The notes beneath the pieces were generated by a model that saw only the letters and a program-made list of their open reading frames with translations, had not been told where the DNA came from and did not search any database. The position numbers were made by a program, and so were the translations under genes. From the NCBI RefSeq assembly GCF_004348545.1, contig NZ_SMKL01000051.1, forward strand, positions 1 to 44,475: a DNA stretch of 44,475 nucleotides, in the 5' to 3' direction. Shown here in pieces: positions 35,101-42,485 of this stretch (its first letter is position 1; each line of letters starts with the position of its first letter). The stretch is from Jiangella ureilytica (lineage in GTDB: Bacteria; Actinomycetota; Actinomycetes; Jiangellales; Jiangellaceae).

Positions 35101-35655
35101 ATGATCGACGAGTGGGACCACCAGGAGTTCGCGGTCCTGCTGGACCGGGCTCACGAGGGCGACGACGCCGCCTTCGGGACCCTGTACGAGAAGACGGCCC
35201 CCATGGCGCACCGCGTGGCACAGCACATCGTCCGGGACCGGCACGCCGCCGACGACCTCGTCCAGGAGACGTTCTGCCTCGTGCTGAACGCCGTTCGCGC
35301 CGGTCGCGGGCCCCGCTCCTCGTTCCCCGGTTACGTGCTGTCGACGGTGCGACGCCTCGCCTACCGGCACTCGACGGCACGCGGCCGCACGATCGCCGTT
35401 CACGACCCGGCCGCCTGGGACGCCCTGATCGACCGGCTCGGCGTACCCAGGGCCGACGACGGCCGCGCGGCGACCGCCCTGGCCGGCCTGCCGGCCCGTT
35501 GGCGGCTGGTCCTCTGGCTCGTCGATGTCGAGCGGTACTCGCCGTCGGAGGTCGGCACCCGGCTGTCGATGACGCCGAACGCCGTCTCCAGCCTCGCCGC
35601 CCGCGCCCGCAAGGCGCTGCGCGCGGCTTACGCCGCCGCCCCCGCCGACGTCTGA
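35101..35655 (+). CDS. ECF-type sigma-70 family RNA polymerase sigma factor
   Basis: A 184-residue sigma factor. Region 2 is LYEKTAPMAHRVAQHIVRDR followed by HAADDLVQETF; region 4 is LPARWRLVLWLVDVERYSPS followed by EVGTRLSMTPNAVSSLAARA. There is no C-terminal extension and no anti-sigma gene next to it, so its control is not evident. An imperfect 6-base-pair hairpin (35035-35058) lies in the upstream gap. It resembles the sigma factors that have lost or moved their partner; which promoters it reads is unknown. Confidence 0.88.
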   Translation: MIDEWDHQEFAVLLDRAHEGDDAAFGTLYEKTAPMAHRVAQHIVRDRHAADDLVQETFCLVLNAVRAGRGPRSSFPGYVLSTVRRLAYRHSTARGRTIAVHDPAAWDALIDRLGVPRADDGRAATALAGLPARWRLVLWLVDVERYSPSEVGTRLSMTPNAVSSLAARARKALRAAYAAAPADV

Positions 35656-35688
35656 CCCGCAGGTCAGGACCGCTCCGCACCACGCTAG

Positions 35689-35807
35689 AGGTCTGCGGTC
35701 GGATGAGACGGCACACCTCCAACGCGCGGTACAGGTCTGCGGTCGGAGCAGACCGCAGACCTCCACCACGCACGTCAGCGCCTGCCGCCGGATCAGACCG
35801 CAGGCCT
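35689..35807. repeat. Three tandem palindromic repeats
   Basis: Three 30-base units (35689-35718, 35733-35762, 35778-35807) at 44-45 base spacing. The middle unit is a perfect 12-base-pair palindrome, arms AGGTCTGCGGTC and GACCGCAGACCT. The first has two arm mismatches, the third about four. All three loops are six bases of the form GGANNA (GGATGA, GGAGCA, GGATCA), and CTCCA follows each. They begin 33 bases after the sigma factor stop. Nothing else in the window has this sequence. Function unknown. Confidence 0.85.
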
Positions 35808-35833
35808 CCAGCGCGGACTCCGGCAGGCCGCGG

Positions 35834-35864
35834 CACACGCGGCGGGCCCGGAGCGCCGCGTGTG
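35834..35864. repeat. Inverted repeat, possible terminator of the sigma factor gene
   Basis: CACACGCGGCG (35834-35844), 9-base loop, CGCCGCGTGTG (35854-35864): perfect 11-base-pair stem. With the palindromic repeats and the next hairpin it fills most of the 279-base gap between the sigma factor and the surface protein. Confidence 0.6.
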
Positions 35865-35894
35865 TCGCGGCGTGCCGGGCCCACTGCGGTTCGA

Positions 35895-35927
35895 CCGCGG
35901 GGCCGGCCGGTCGGACCGGCCCCGCGG
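35895..35927 (-). terminator. Hairpin terminator after the surface protein gene
   Basis: CCGCGGGGCCGG and CCGGCCCCGCGG form a perfect 12-base-pair stem with a 9-base loop, 7 bases beyond the surface protein's stop codon (35935). No T tract. Confidence 0.7.
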
Positions 35928-35934
35928 GCGTCGA

Positions 35935-38900
35935 TCAGCTGCTCAGGCCTCCCGTCTGCGGGCGGCGGCGGACGACGACCAGAGCCGTCGCGCCGGCCAG
36001 GAGGAGCAGCGCACCGGTGACCAGCAGCAGCGTGGCGTCGCCGCCGGTGTCGGCCAGGTCGTCGCCACCACCGTCGCCACCACCGTCGCCACCACCGTCG
36101 CCGCCGCTGCCGTCGTCGTCACCCGAGCCGTCGTCGTCGCCCGAGCCGTCGTCGTCACCGGGGGTGTCCGGCGGGGTCGGCGGGTCGAGCGGAGCGCAGG
36201 CGTCGGCGTCGAGCTCGTGGCCGTTGTGGTCGAGCAGCCCGAGGTTGAGCAGCCCGCCGGACTCACCGGCACCCGGGTCGTCCGGGCACGAGACCGACTC
36301 CGCGGTCGCCGTCGCCGGGTCGACCGTGACGGCGACGGTGACCTCGTAGGTGTGGGTGGCGTCGGCGTCGATGGTGACGTCGCCGGTGATGGCGTTCTCC
36401 GGTGCGTCGGGCTCCGCGCCCTGCCCGGTGAACGTGTCCAGGACCGCGACGTCGCCGGGTTCGGTGTTCTCGGCGGTGACGTCGACGATCTCGATGCCGG
36501 TGCCGTAGTTCAGCTGGTCGCTGAGGACGTAGTCCCCGGCTGCCGCGCCGTCGTTGGTGACCTCCAGCTCGTAGGTGATGGTGTAGGCGTTCGTGCCGGT
36601 CGACGTCGGGCCGGACGCGATGGTCTTGTCCAGGTGGATCGACGGCAGGTCGGCGCAGTCGGTGTCGGTGAGCTCGTTGCCGCCCTCGGTGGTGAGGGTG
36701 GCGCCGTTGTTCAGCCCGCCGTTCTCCCAGTTGTCGCCGGGCTCGCCGGCACACGCGGCCGCGGTGTTGCCGTCGTCGTCCACCTCGAAGCTCGGCGGGA
36801 CGTCGGCGACGACGGTGACGGTGTAGACGTGCGGTGCGTAGCCCTCGTCGTTCATGCCCGGCAGGGCGACGTCGGTCGCGATGACCGTGTCCTCCAGACC
36901 GTCCCAGTCCTCGTTCACGTCCACGCCGTCCGGCGCGTCGGTGACCTCGGCGTAGTCGACCTCGACGGTGTCGCCGAACAGCAGCTCGTCCTCGAGGTCG
37001 TAGGTGGTCTCGCCCGGCAGCAGGTTGGTGACCGTCAGCGTGTAGACGACCTCCCACTGCCCATCGTTCACCGGCTCGGCCGACACCAGCTCCTTGTCCA
37101 GGCTCGGCTCACCGAGGGAGAGGCAGGCCTCGTCGTCGTCGGTGAGGTCGTTGTGCTCGATGCCGGTGCTGTTGGCCAGCCCGCCGTTCTCGCCGGAGTC
37201 CGGCTCGGGGCAGGTCATCGACTCCTCGGTGAGGGTGTCCTCGTCGAGTGAGAAGGTCACCTGCACCTGGTAGGTGTGCACCCCGCCGGCGGCGAGCGGC
37301 ACGTCCTCGGCGATGACGTTGACCGGGTCGCCGTCGGGTCCCTGGCCGGTCCAGGTGTCCAGCGCGGTGACGCCCTCGGGCGTGGTGACCACGTCGGACG
37401 ACTCGACGACGATGCCCTCGCCGTAACGGAGGCGGTCGCTGATCGTGTAGTCACCGTCGCCGGCGCCGGTGTTGCTGGCCACCAGGTCGTAGGTGATCGT
37501 CCACGTGCCGTCACCGTTCGCGACCGGGCCGGCGCTGACCGTCTTCTCGATGTCGATCGACGGCAGCGGCGCGCAGGCCTGGTCGTCCTCCTCCAGGCCG
37601 GCCTCGTCGGTCAGCGTCGACGTGTTGTTGAACGCCGTGTCCGTGGTCGGGTCCTCCCCCTCGCCGGGGCAGGCCGCCGGGTCCGAGCCGTCCTCACCCG
37701 GTGCGAGCTGCAGTGGCGCCTCGGCGATCACCGTCAGCTCGTAGTGGTGCGGCGCGTAGCCGTCGTCGTCGGTGCCCAGGATCGGCACCTGCTCGGCGAC
37801 GACCAGCTGGTCCTGCCCGTTCCACGGCGGGTCGAACAGCGTCGCCTCGGCCGGCGACGCGGTGACGTCGGCGGACACGATCGTGACCTGGTCGGTGAAG
37901 TGCAGCTCGTCGGCCAGGTCGTACCAGCTCGCCTGGACGCCCTTGTTGACCACGTCGATGCCGTAGACGATCTCCCACTGGCCGTTGCCGATCGGCTCGG
38001 CCGAGATGAGCGACTTGACGTGGGTCGGCTGGCCGACCTCGCGGCACTCGGTGTCGCTGTCCGGGTACCCGTTGAACGACGAGCTCGCGTCGTTGTAGAG
38101 CCCGGTGCCGTCCTCACCCTCGCCGCCGGCCAGCGTGCAGTCCGACGGGTCGGGCGCCGCGGGCGGGTTCGGCAGGTCCATCGTGAACTGGACCGTGACG
38201 GTGTACTCGTGCGACTCCAGCGAGTCGATCGGCTGGTCCTCGACGATCAGCAGGTCGCTGACACCGTCGTACTCCGGCCGGGTGGTGATGTCGCCCGGGA
38301 CGGTGTTCGCGCTGGTCACCGAGCCGTCGATGATCTCGATGCCAGCACCGAAGCGGAGCTGGTCCTCGAGGTCGTAGTCGGTCGGAACCTCGGTCTCGTT
38401 GGTGACGGCGAGGCCGTAGGTGATCTCCCAGACGCCGGGCTGGTTCTCCCGGTCGACGACGTGCGGCTCGGTGACGACGGTCTTGTCGAGCGTGACGAGC
38501 GGGAGCTCGGCGCAGGCGTCGTCGGTGAGCTCCTCGTGGTTGGTGGGATCCAGCGTGGCGGTGTTGAACAGCCCCGTGGTCCCCCCGTCCGGTAGCGGGC
38601 GGCCGCAGGCCAGCGACTCCGGCGTGGCGGTCGCCTCGCCGGTCTCCGGGTCGGTCGTCAGCCCGACGGTCACCTGGATCGTGTAGATGTGCTCGGTGCC
38701 GTTCTCGATGGTCGACTGCGGGTCGATGGGCACCTCGCCGGTGACGACGTTCAGGTCGTTCACACCGTCCCAGTTCGGGTTCAGCAGCCCGTCGGCCTGC
38801 GGCGGACCGGACACCACCTGGGTGTCGACCACCTCGATGCCGTCGCCGTAGCCGGTCAGGTCGTCGGTGAGCAGGTACGCCCCGGGGATCATGCCGGTGT

Positions 38901-41421
38901 TCTGGGCGACCAGCTCGTACGTCACCGTCCAGGTGCCGTCGTCGTCCGGGCTCTCCGGCGCATTGGACCCGCTCAGCATGCGCTTGTCGAACTCGTAGTC
39001 GATATTGGAGTAGCCGAAGTCGATCGTGTGGTCGTTCTCGCCCGGTCCACCGGTGGTGATGGCGGCATACGGGAAGTCGCCGTCGTCGGTGGTCTCCACG
39101 ATGCCGTCGGAGTCGTTCCGGTTCGCGTCCACGGAGTTCGGGTCACCGGTGTCGGGCACCGTCGGGTACCAGTTCTCCAGCGGCCCGCCGGCTTCGTAGT
39201 CGGCCGGGTTGTCCACGCCGACGACGTAGTCGGTGTGCGTCTGGAGCTGGTAGTCCTGGTCGTTGGACGAGAAGTAGTACTCGCCGTTCGCGTCGGTCGT
39301 CGTGGTGCTGACGAGCGTGCGGTTGCCGGTCTCGTCCACCTCGTACAGGTTGACCGTCGCGCCCTGGACGACCGCCTCGTCCGGGTCCTGGACACCGTCG
39401 TTGTCGACGTCGTACCAGACGTAGTTGCCGATCTCGATCGGCGCGGCCGACGCCATCGCCGTCAACTCACCGAGGCCATTGCCCTTGGCCGTCGCGGACG
39501 GCGGGATGTTGGTGCCGGTGATGACGGCCGCACCGCGCGGCTCCACGAGCGTGCCGTCGTTCTGGTGGAACCGGCGAGTGCCGACCTGGAAGCCGCCCTC
39601 GGCGACGTGGAGCCCGGTCGCCATGATGCCGTCCGCGCGACTGGGCACGACCAGCGTGGCGCCGAGGTGCTCGGCGCTGTTCACCCAGGTGTCCATGAAG
39701 AACTTGCCCGGCTGGCCGTTCGGGCCGTTCAGGGTGACCTGGGTGTCCGCTCCGTCCACGCCGTTCACCTGACCGTCCTGCTCGATGCTCCAGGTGCCGT
39801 CGCCGTTGGGGCCGGCCTTCAGGAGCTCACCACCGAGCGAGCGTGACACCACGAGGAAGGGGTTGTCGGGCGCGAGGGCACTCTGCATGCCGAAGAGATC
39901 GCCGCCCAGGTCGCGGATGCCGACGACCAGGTCGCCGTGCAGGTAGCGCGCGTCCGCGACGATCGGCACGGCGGAGTACATGACCTGGCCCTGCAGGAAC
40001 TGCAGCCAGTCCGCGGAGTTGGTGCTCCACGGCTGGTAGTTCGCACTGTAGAGGCCCGCGAACAGGCCGCGCTGATAGCCGAGCGAGAAGTCCAGCACCT
40101 GCGTCAGGTTCGTCGGGTCGGCCGGGTCGAACGAGTACACGTAGGCGTGCAGGTCGGCCCGGTTCCCGGTCGACTCTGCCGTGTCGGTGACCGTCAGATA
40201 CATCTCGTTGGTCTCGGGGTTGGCCGAGATGCCGTGCGGCCGCAGGTCGCTGCCGTCCGGGAAGTAGGCGTCCAGCTCGTGCTCTGTGACGTCGAGCACC
40301 TGCGTGCCGTCGCGGCTGATCTCGATCTCGACCAGCGAGCGGTTGTGGAGGTTCACCGCGAACAGCGACTCCTGGTCGTTGGAGATCTCCATCGCGCCGA
40401 GTCCCTCGCGCCCGACCCGGTCCCAGGCCTGGGCGTCGGTCCCCCAGTCGTAGGCGGGGTTGTCGAGCGCCATGATCGGCCGCAGGCCGTTCGGGTCACC
40501 GAGCGCCGCCCCAGGGTCGTAGTCGCTGCCGACGTCGATGCCGTAGTCGGTCAGATCGACGAACACGTCGCCGGTGGCGGTGGGCGAGGCCGGAGTCCCG
40601 CCGTCGGGCGTGATCTTGTAGATCGCGCCGATGCCGCCCGGGCCGAGGCCCGAGTGCCGCCGTACGTACGCCGACGCGAACACCGAGCCCATGCCGCCGG
40701 GCTCCTCCGCCCGTTGCCAGGCGGTGCCGTAGGTCGCGCCGATCTGGCCGAACGGCACTTGCATCGTGGTCGGCACCGCGGTCGTCGTGTTCGGGCTCAT
40801 CGCGTCGTACTCGTGCGCCGCGCCGCCGAACAGGGCGGATTGAACGCCGTCATGGCCCGCGTACCGGAACGCCGGCAGGTACACGAACGGGTTGTTCTCG
40901 ACGAACGTGCCCGGCGTCTGGAAGGAGAAGTCGACCTCGGTGGCCGGCACGCTGTCGATGAACTGCACCGTCGTGCCGTTGCTGCGGCCGGCCGCGCGGC
41001 CGACGACGGAGTCGCGCCACTCGGCCCACTCCGGGGTGTCGGGCACGTTCGCCTCGACCCGCCATGGGCCGGCGTCGCTCGTCACCGGGAGCGAGTAGTC
41101 GCCGTTCGCGTCGGTGAGGGCCGGCCCGGCGACGTTGCCGTCGGCGTCGTAGGCGTAGACCTCGATGCCCTCGAGCAGACCGGACGCCTCGAACGTGTCG
41201 TACATGCCGTCGGAGTTGTAGTCCTGCCAGATCGTGCCCGTGATCGGGTCGCCGACGGCTGCCTGAGCGGGGAGCGTGGACACACCGGCCGCGCCGAGGG
41301 CCGAGCCGACGACGCCGAGCGCGGTGAGCGCTCCGGCGGCAGCACGCGCCCGCCTCGAGAAGGCCCGTTTCGGGCGTTGGGCGGCCGATCGGCCGCGGCC
41401 TCGTTCCTGGAACGATCTCAC
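35935..41421 (-). CDS. Giant repetitive surface protein, SdrD-B and DUF11-like repeats, LADTG anchor
   Basis: A 1,828-residue acidic cell-wall protein. Signal peptide about 1-54 (PAQA cleavage). A first SdrD-B-like domain (about 60-120) is followed by a propeller-like region (about 140-650) and a second SdrD-B domain (about 656-805: IGNYVWYDVDNDGVQDPDEA). Then six tandem repeats of 150-165 residues begin near 807, 973, 1131, 1287, 1438 and 1592. Each has a WTVTYELVAQNTG-like strand pattern and ends in a region with two cysteines. A Gly/Asp/Ser linker (about 1745-1788) leads to LADTG (1789-1793), a hydrophobic span and RRR, the sorting signal of class E sortases; no sortase is in this window. 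GTG 41421 follows GGAGGACC. Probably an adhesin or wall-structure protein. Confidence 0.9.
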   Translation of the reverse strand: MRSFQERGRGRSAAQRPKRAFSRRARAAAGALTALGVVGSALGAAGVSTLPAQAAVGDPITGTIWQDYNSDGMYDTFEASGLLEGIEVYAYDADGNVAGPALTDANGDYSLPVTSDAGPWRVEANVPDTPEWAEWRDSVVGRAAGRSNGTTVQFIDSVPATEVDFSFQTPGTFVENNPFVYLPAFRYAGHDGVQSALFGGAAHEYDAMSPNTTTAVPTTMQVPFGQIGATYGTAWQRAEEPGGMGSVFASAYVRRHSGLGPGGIGAIYKITPDGGTPASPTATGDVFVDLTDYGIDVGSDYDPGAALGDPNGLRPIMALDNPAYDWGTDAQAWDRVGREGLGAMEISNDQESLFAVNLHNRSLVEIEISRDGTQVLDVTEHELDAYFPDGSDLRPHGISANPETNEMYLTVTDTAESTGNRADLHAYVYSFDPADPTNLTQVLDFSLGYQRGLFAGLYSANYQPWSTNSADWLQFLQGQVMYSAVPIVADARYLHGDLVVGIRDLGGDLFGMQSALAPDNPFLVVSRSLGGELLKAGPNGDGTWSIEQDGQVNGVDGADTQVTLNGPNGQPGKFFMDTWVNSAEHLGATLVVPSRADGIMATGLHVAEGGFQVGTRRFHQNDGTLVEPRGAAVITGTNIPPSATAKGNGLGELTAMASAAPIEIGNYVWYDVDNDGVQDPDEAVVQGATVNLYEVDETGNRTLVSTTTTDANGEYYFSSNDQDYQLQTHTDYVVGVDNPADYEAGGPLENWYPTVPDTGDPNSVDANRNDSDGIVETTDDGDFPYAAITTGGPGENDHTIDFGYSNIDYEFDKRMLSGSNAPESPDDDGTWTVTYELVAQNTGMIPGAYLLTDDLTGYGDGIEVVDTQVVSGPPQADGLLNPNWDGVNDLNVVTGEVPIDPQSTIENGTEHIYTIQVTVGLTTDPETGEATATPESLACGRPLPDGGTTGLFNTATLDPTNHEELTDDACAELPLVTLDKTVVTEPHVVDRENQPGVWEITYGLAVTNETEVPTDYDLEDQLRFGAGIEIIDGSVTSANTVPGDITTRPEYDGVSDLLIVEDQPIDSLESHEYTVTVQFTMDLPNPPAAPDPSDCTLAGGEGEDGTGLYNDASSSFNGYPDSDTECREVGQPTHVKSLISAEPIGNGQWEIVYGIDVVNKGVQASWYDLADELHFTDQVTIVSADVTASPAEATLFDPPWNGQDQLVVAEQVPILGTDDDGYAPHHYELTVIAEAPLQLAPGEDGSDPAACPGEGEDPTTDTAFNNTSTLTDEAGLEEDDQACAPLPSIDIEKTVSAGPVANGDGTWTITYDLVASNTGAGDGDYTISDRLRYGEGIVVESSDVVTTPEGVTALDTWTGQGPDGDPVNVIAEDVPLAAGGVHTYQVQVTFSLDEDTLTEESMTCPEPDSGENGGLANSTGIEHNDLTDDDEACLSLGEPSLDKELVSAEPVNDGQWEVVYTLTVTNLLPGETTYDLEDELLFGDTVEVDYAEVTDAPDGVDVNEDWDGLEDTVIATDVALPGMNDEGYAPHVYTVTVVADVPPSFEVDDDGNTAAACAGEPGDNWENGGLNNGATLTTEGGNELTDTDCADLPSIHLDKTIASGPTSTGTNAYTITYELEVTNDGAAAGDYVLSDQLNYGTGIEIVDVTAENTEPGDVAVLDTFTGQGAEPDAPENAITGDVTIDADATHTYEVTVAVTVDPATATAESVSCPDDPGAGESGGLLNLGLLDHNGHELDADACAPLDPPTPPDTPGDDDGSGDDDGSGDDDGSGGDGGGDGGGDGGGDDLADTGGDATLLLVTGALLLLAGATALVVVRRRPQTGGLSS

Positions 41422-41539
41422 GGGGGTCCTCCGTCACTGTCGCACAACCACGTTGCACATTCCGCGACGCCGCGACCCTGCACGGGATACACGGCGGCGC
41501 TGACCATGAAGAGTCAACTCGCATGGCGATCAGCACGCG

Positions 41540-41557
41540 ACGTGATGCAGATCACGT
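41540..41557. promoter_or_regulatory. CRP-like binding site
   Basis: ACGTGAT-GCAG-ATCACGT is a perfect 7-base-pair palindrome and contains GTGA-N6-TCAC, the CRP/FNR family core. It lies between the surface protein (start 41421, leftward) and the lipoprotein (41634, rightward), 119 and 77 bases from their starts, so it could act on either or both. Confidence 0.6.
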
Positions 41558-41610
41558 TTTAGGGCGTGGCGATGCCGGACTGTGTCCCGAATTGCCTGGT
41601 GAGCGCACCG

Positions 41611-41640
41611 TGGTCATGCGTACACTCGTGCGCATGACCA
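41611..41640 (+). promoter_or_regulatory. Inverted repeat around the -10 box and start codon of the lipoprotein gene
   Basis: TGGTCATGCG (41611-41620) and CGCATGACCA (41631-41640) are perfect 10-base arms around TACACTCGTG. The spacer begins with TACACT (41621-41626), a good -10 box, 7 bases before ATG 41634, which would be a leaderless start. The dyad centred on the -10 box looks like a repressor operator. Confidence 0.6.
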
Positions 41641-42485
41641 CGCCCAGCCGCCGCCTTGGAATGCGGCCCATGCGCCGTTTCGGGCGGTTTGCGGCGATGG
41701 TCGGCATTGCACTCATCGCTGTGTCCGGATGCTCCGGCGGCGACTCTCCGGAGACCTCCCCGACGGCGTCGCGGACGGCCGACGAGGGCGACGGGCCGCG
41801 GCCGCTCAGCGTCGACGAGGCGCAGCGCCTGTCGATGATGCGCTACACCAACTACACCGACGGCGTCCGCGCGCTCCGGTTCGAGGTGACCGACGGCGCC
41901 CGCACGTTCGCCGTCGACGGCTGGGCCGACTTCGCCGCGCACGTCGGCTACGCCCGCGTCAGCGAGGACGGCGGCGACCCGCAGCTGGTCGCGTGGACGC
42001 TCTCCGGCATCACGTCGCACGCACCGGTCGGGCCGTCCGGGCCATCCGGCGGCGGCGACGGCGACGGCGGCCCGCCGCTGCCGCCACCCGACGACACCGC
42101 GTGGACGTCGTCGGCGCTGAACCCGGAGCAGTCGCGGCTGCACGCGATGCTCGCACTGGTCTTCCAGGCCGCCAGCGACCGGCCCGACAACCCCCTGCTG
42201 CTGCAGCAGACCGACGCCCGCTGGCTGCGCTCCGACGAGGTCGGCGGCGTCACCGTCGACGTCGTGGCAGGCCCGACGGCCGACCGCGCCTACGACCCCG
42301 CGACCGCCACCACGGCACCCGACGGCAGCGATGCGACGGTGCGCTACTGGGTCGACGACGAGAGCCGGCTGCGGCGTCTCGAGGCCCGGCTCGGCGCCGG
42401 CGGTGACTGGACGGCGGTCGACTTCGCCGACGCGCCGGGCGTGCACTTCGCCGGCGAGTTCCTCGAGACGACGGCGAGCGGCTGA
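41634..42485 (+). CDS. Putative lipoprotein, LprG/LolA-like size and style
   Basis: A 283-residue exported protein. The basic start and hydrophobic stretch end in the lipobox VSGC (cysteine near 33), followed by a Ser/Thr-rich linker. The globular part has no motif I can name; the alternating strands (ALRFEVTDGARTFAVDGWAD, then TVRYWVDDESRLRRLEARLG) recall the LprG/LolA lipid-carrier fold, at low certainty. A Gly/Pro stretch lies near residue 140. ATG 41634 fits a leaderless transcript; ATG 41616 is the longer alternative. Its stop shares one base with the ATG of the DyP peroxidase, so the two are coupled. Confidence 0.82.
   Translation: MTTPSRRLGMRPMRRFGRFAAMVGIALIAVSGCSGGDSPETSPTASRTADEGDGPRPLSVDEAQRLSMMRYTNYTDGVRALRFEVTDGARTFAVDGWADFAAHVGYARVSEDGGDPQLVAWTLSGITSHAPVGPSGPSGGGDGDGGPPLPPPDDTAWTSSALNPEQSRLHAMLALVFQAASDRPDNPLLLQQTDARWLRSDEVGGVTVDVVAGPTADRAYDPATATTAPDGSDATVRYWVDDESRLRRLEARLGAGGDWTAVDFADAPGVHFAGEFLETTASG

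Noticed and set aside
35689-35807. CRISPR array
   Set aside because: Only three diverged palindromic units, spacers of 14-15 bases, no cas genes.
35689-35807. CsrA binding hairpins because of GGA loops
   Set aside because: CsrA is generally absent from actinomycetes; no support beyond the GGA.
32534-35884. 1,116-codon open frame opposite the MalT-like and sigma factor genes
   Set aside because: It crosses two well-supported genes and the palindromic repeats; low-complexity product without recognisable domain.
41440-41520. Small gene before the CRP-like site
   Set aside because: Short in-frame stretches have no ribosome-binding site and no recognisable product; the region is best read as control DNA.
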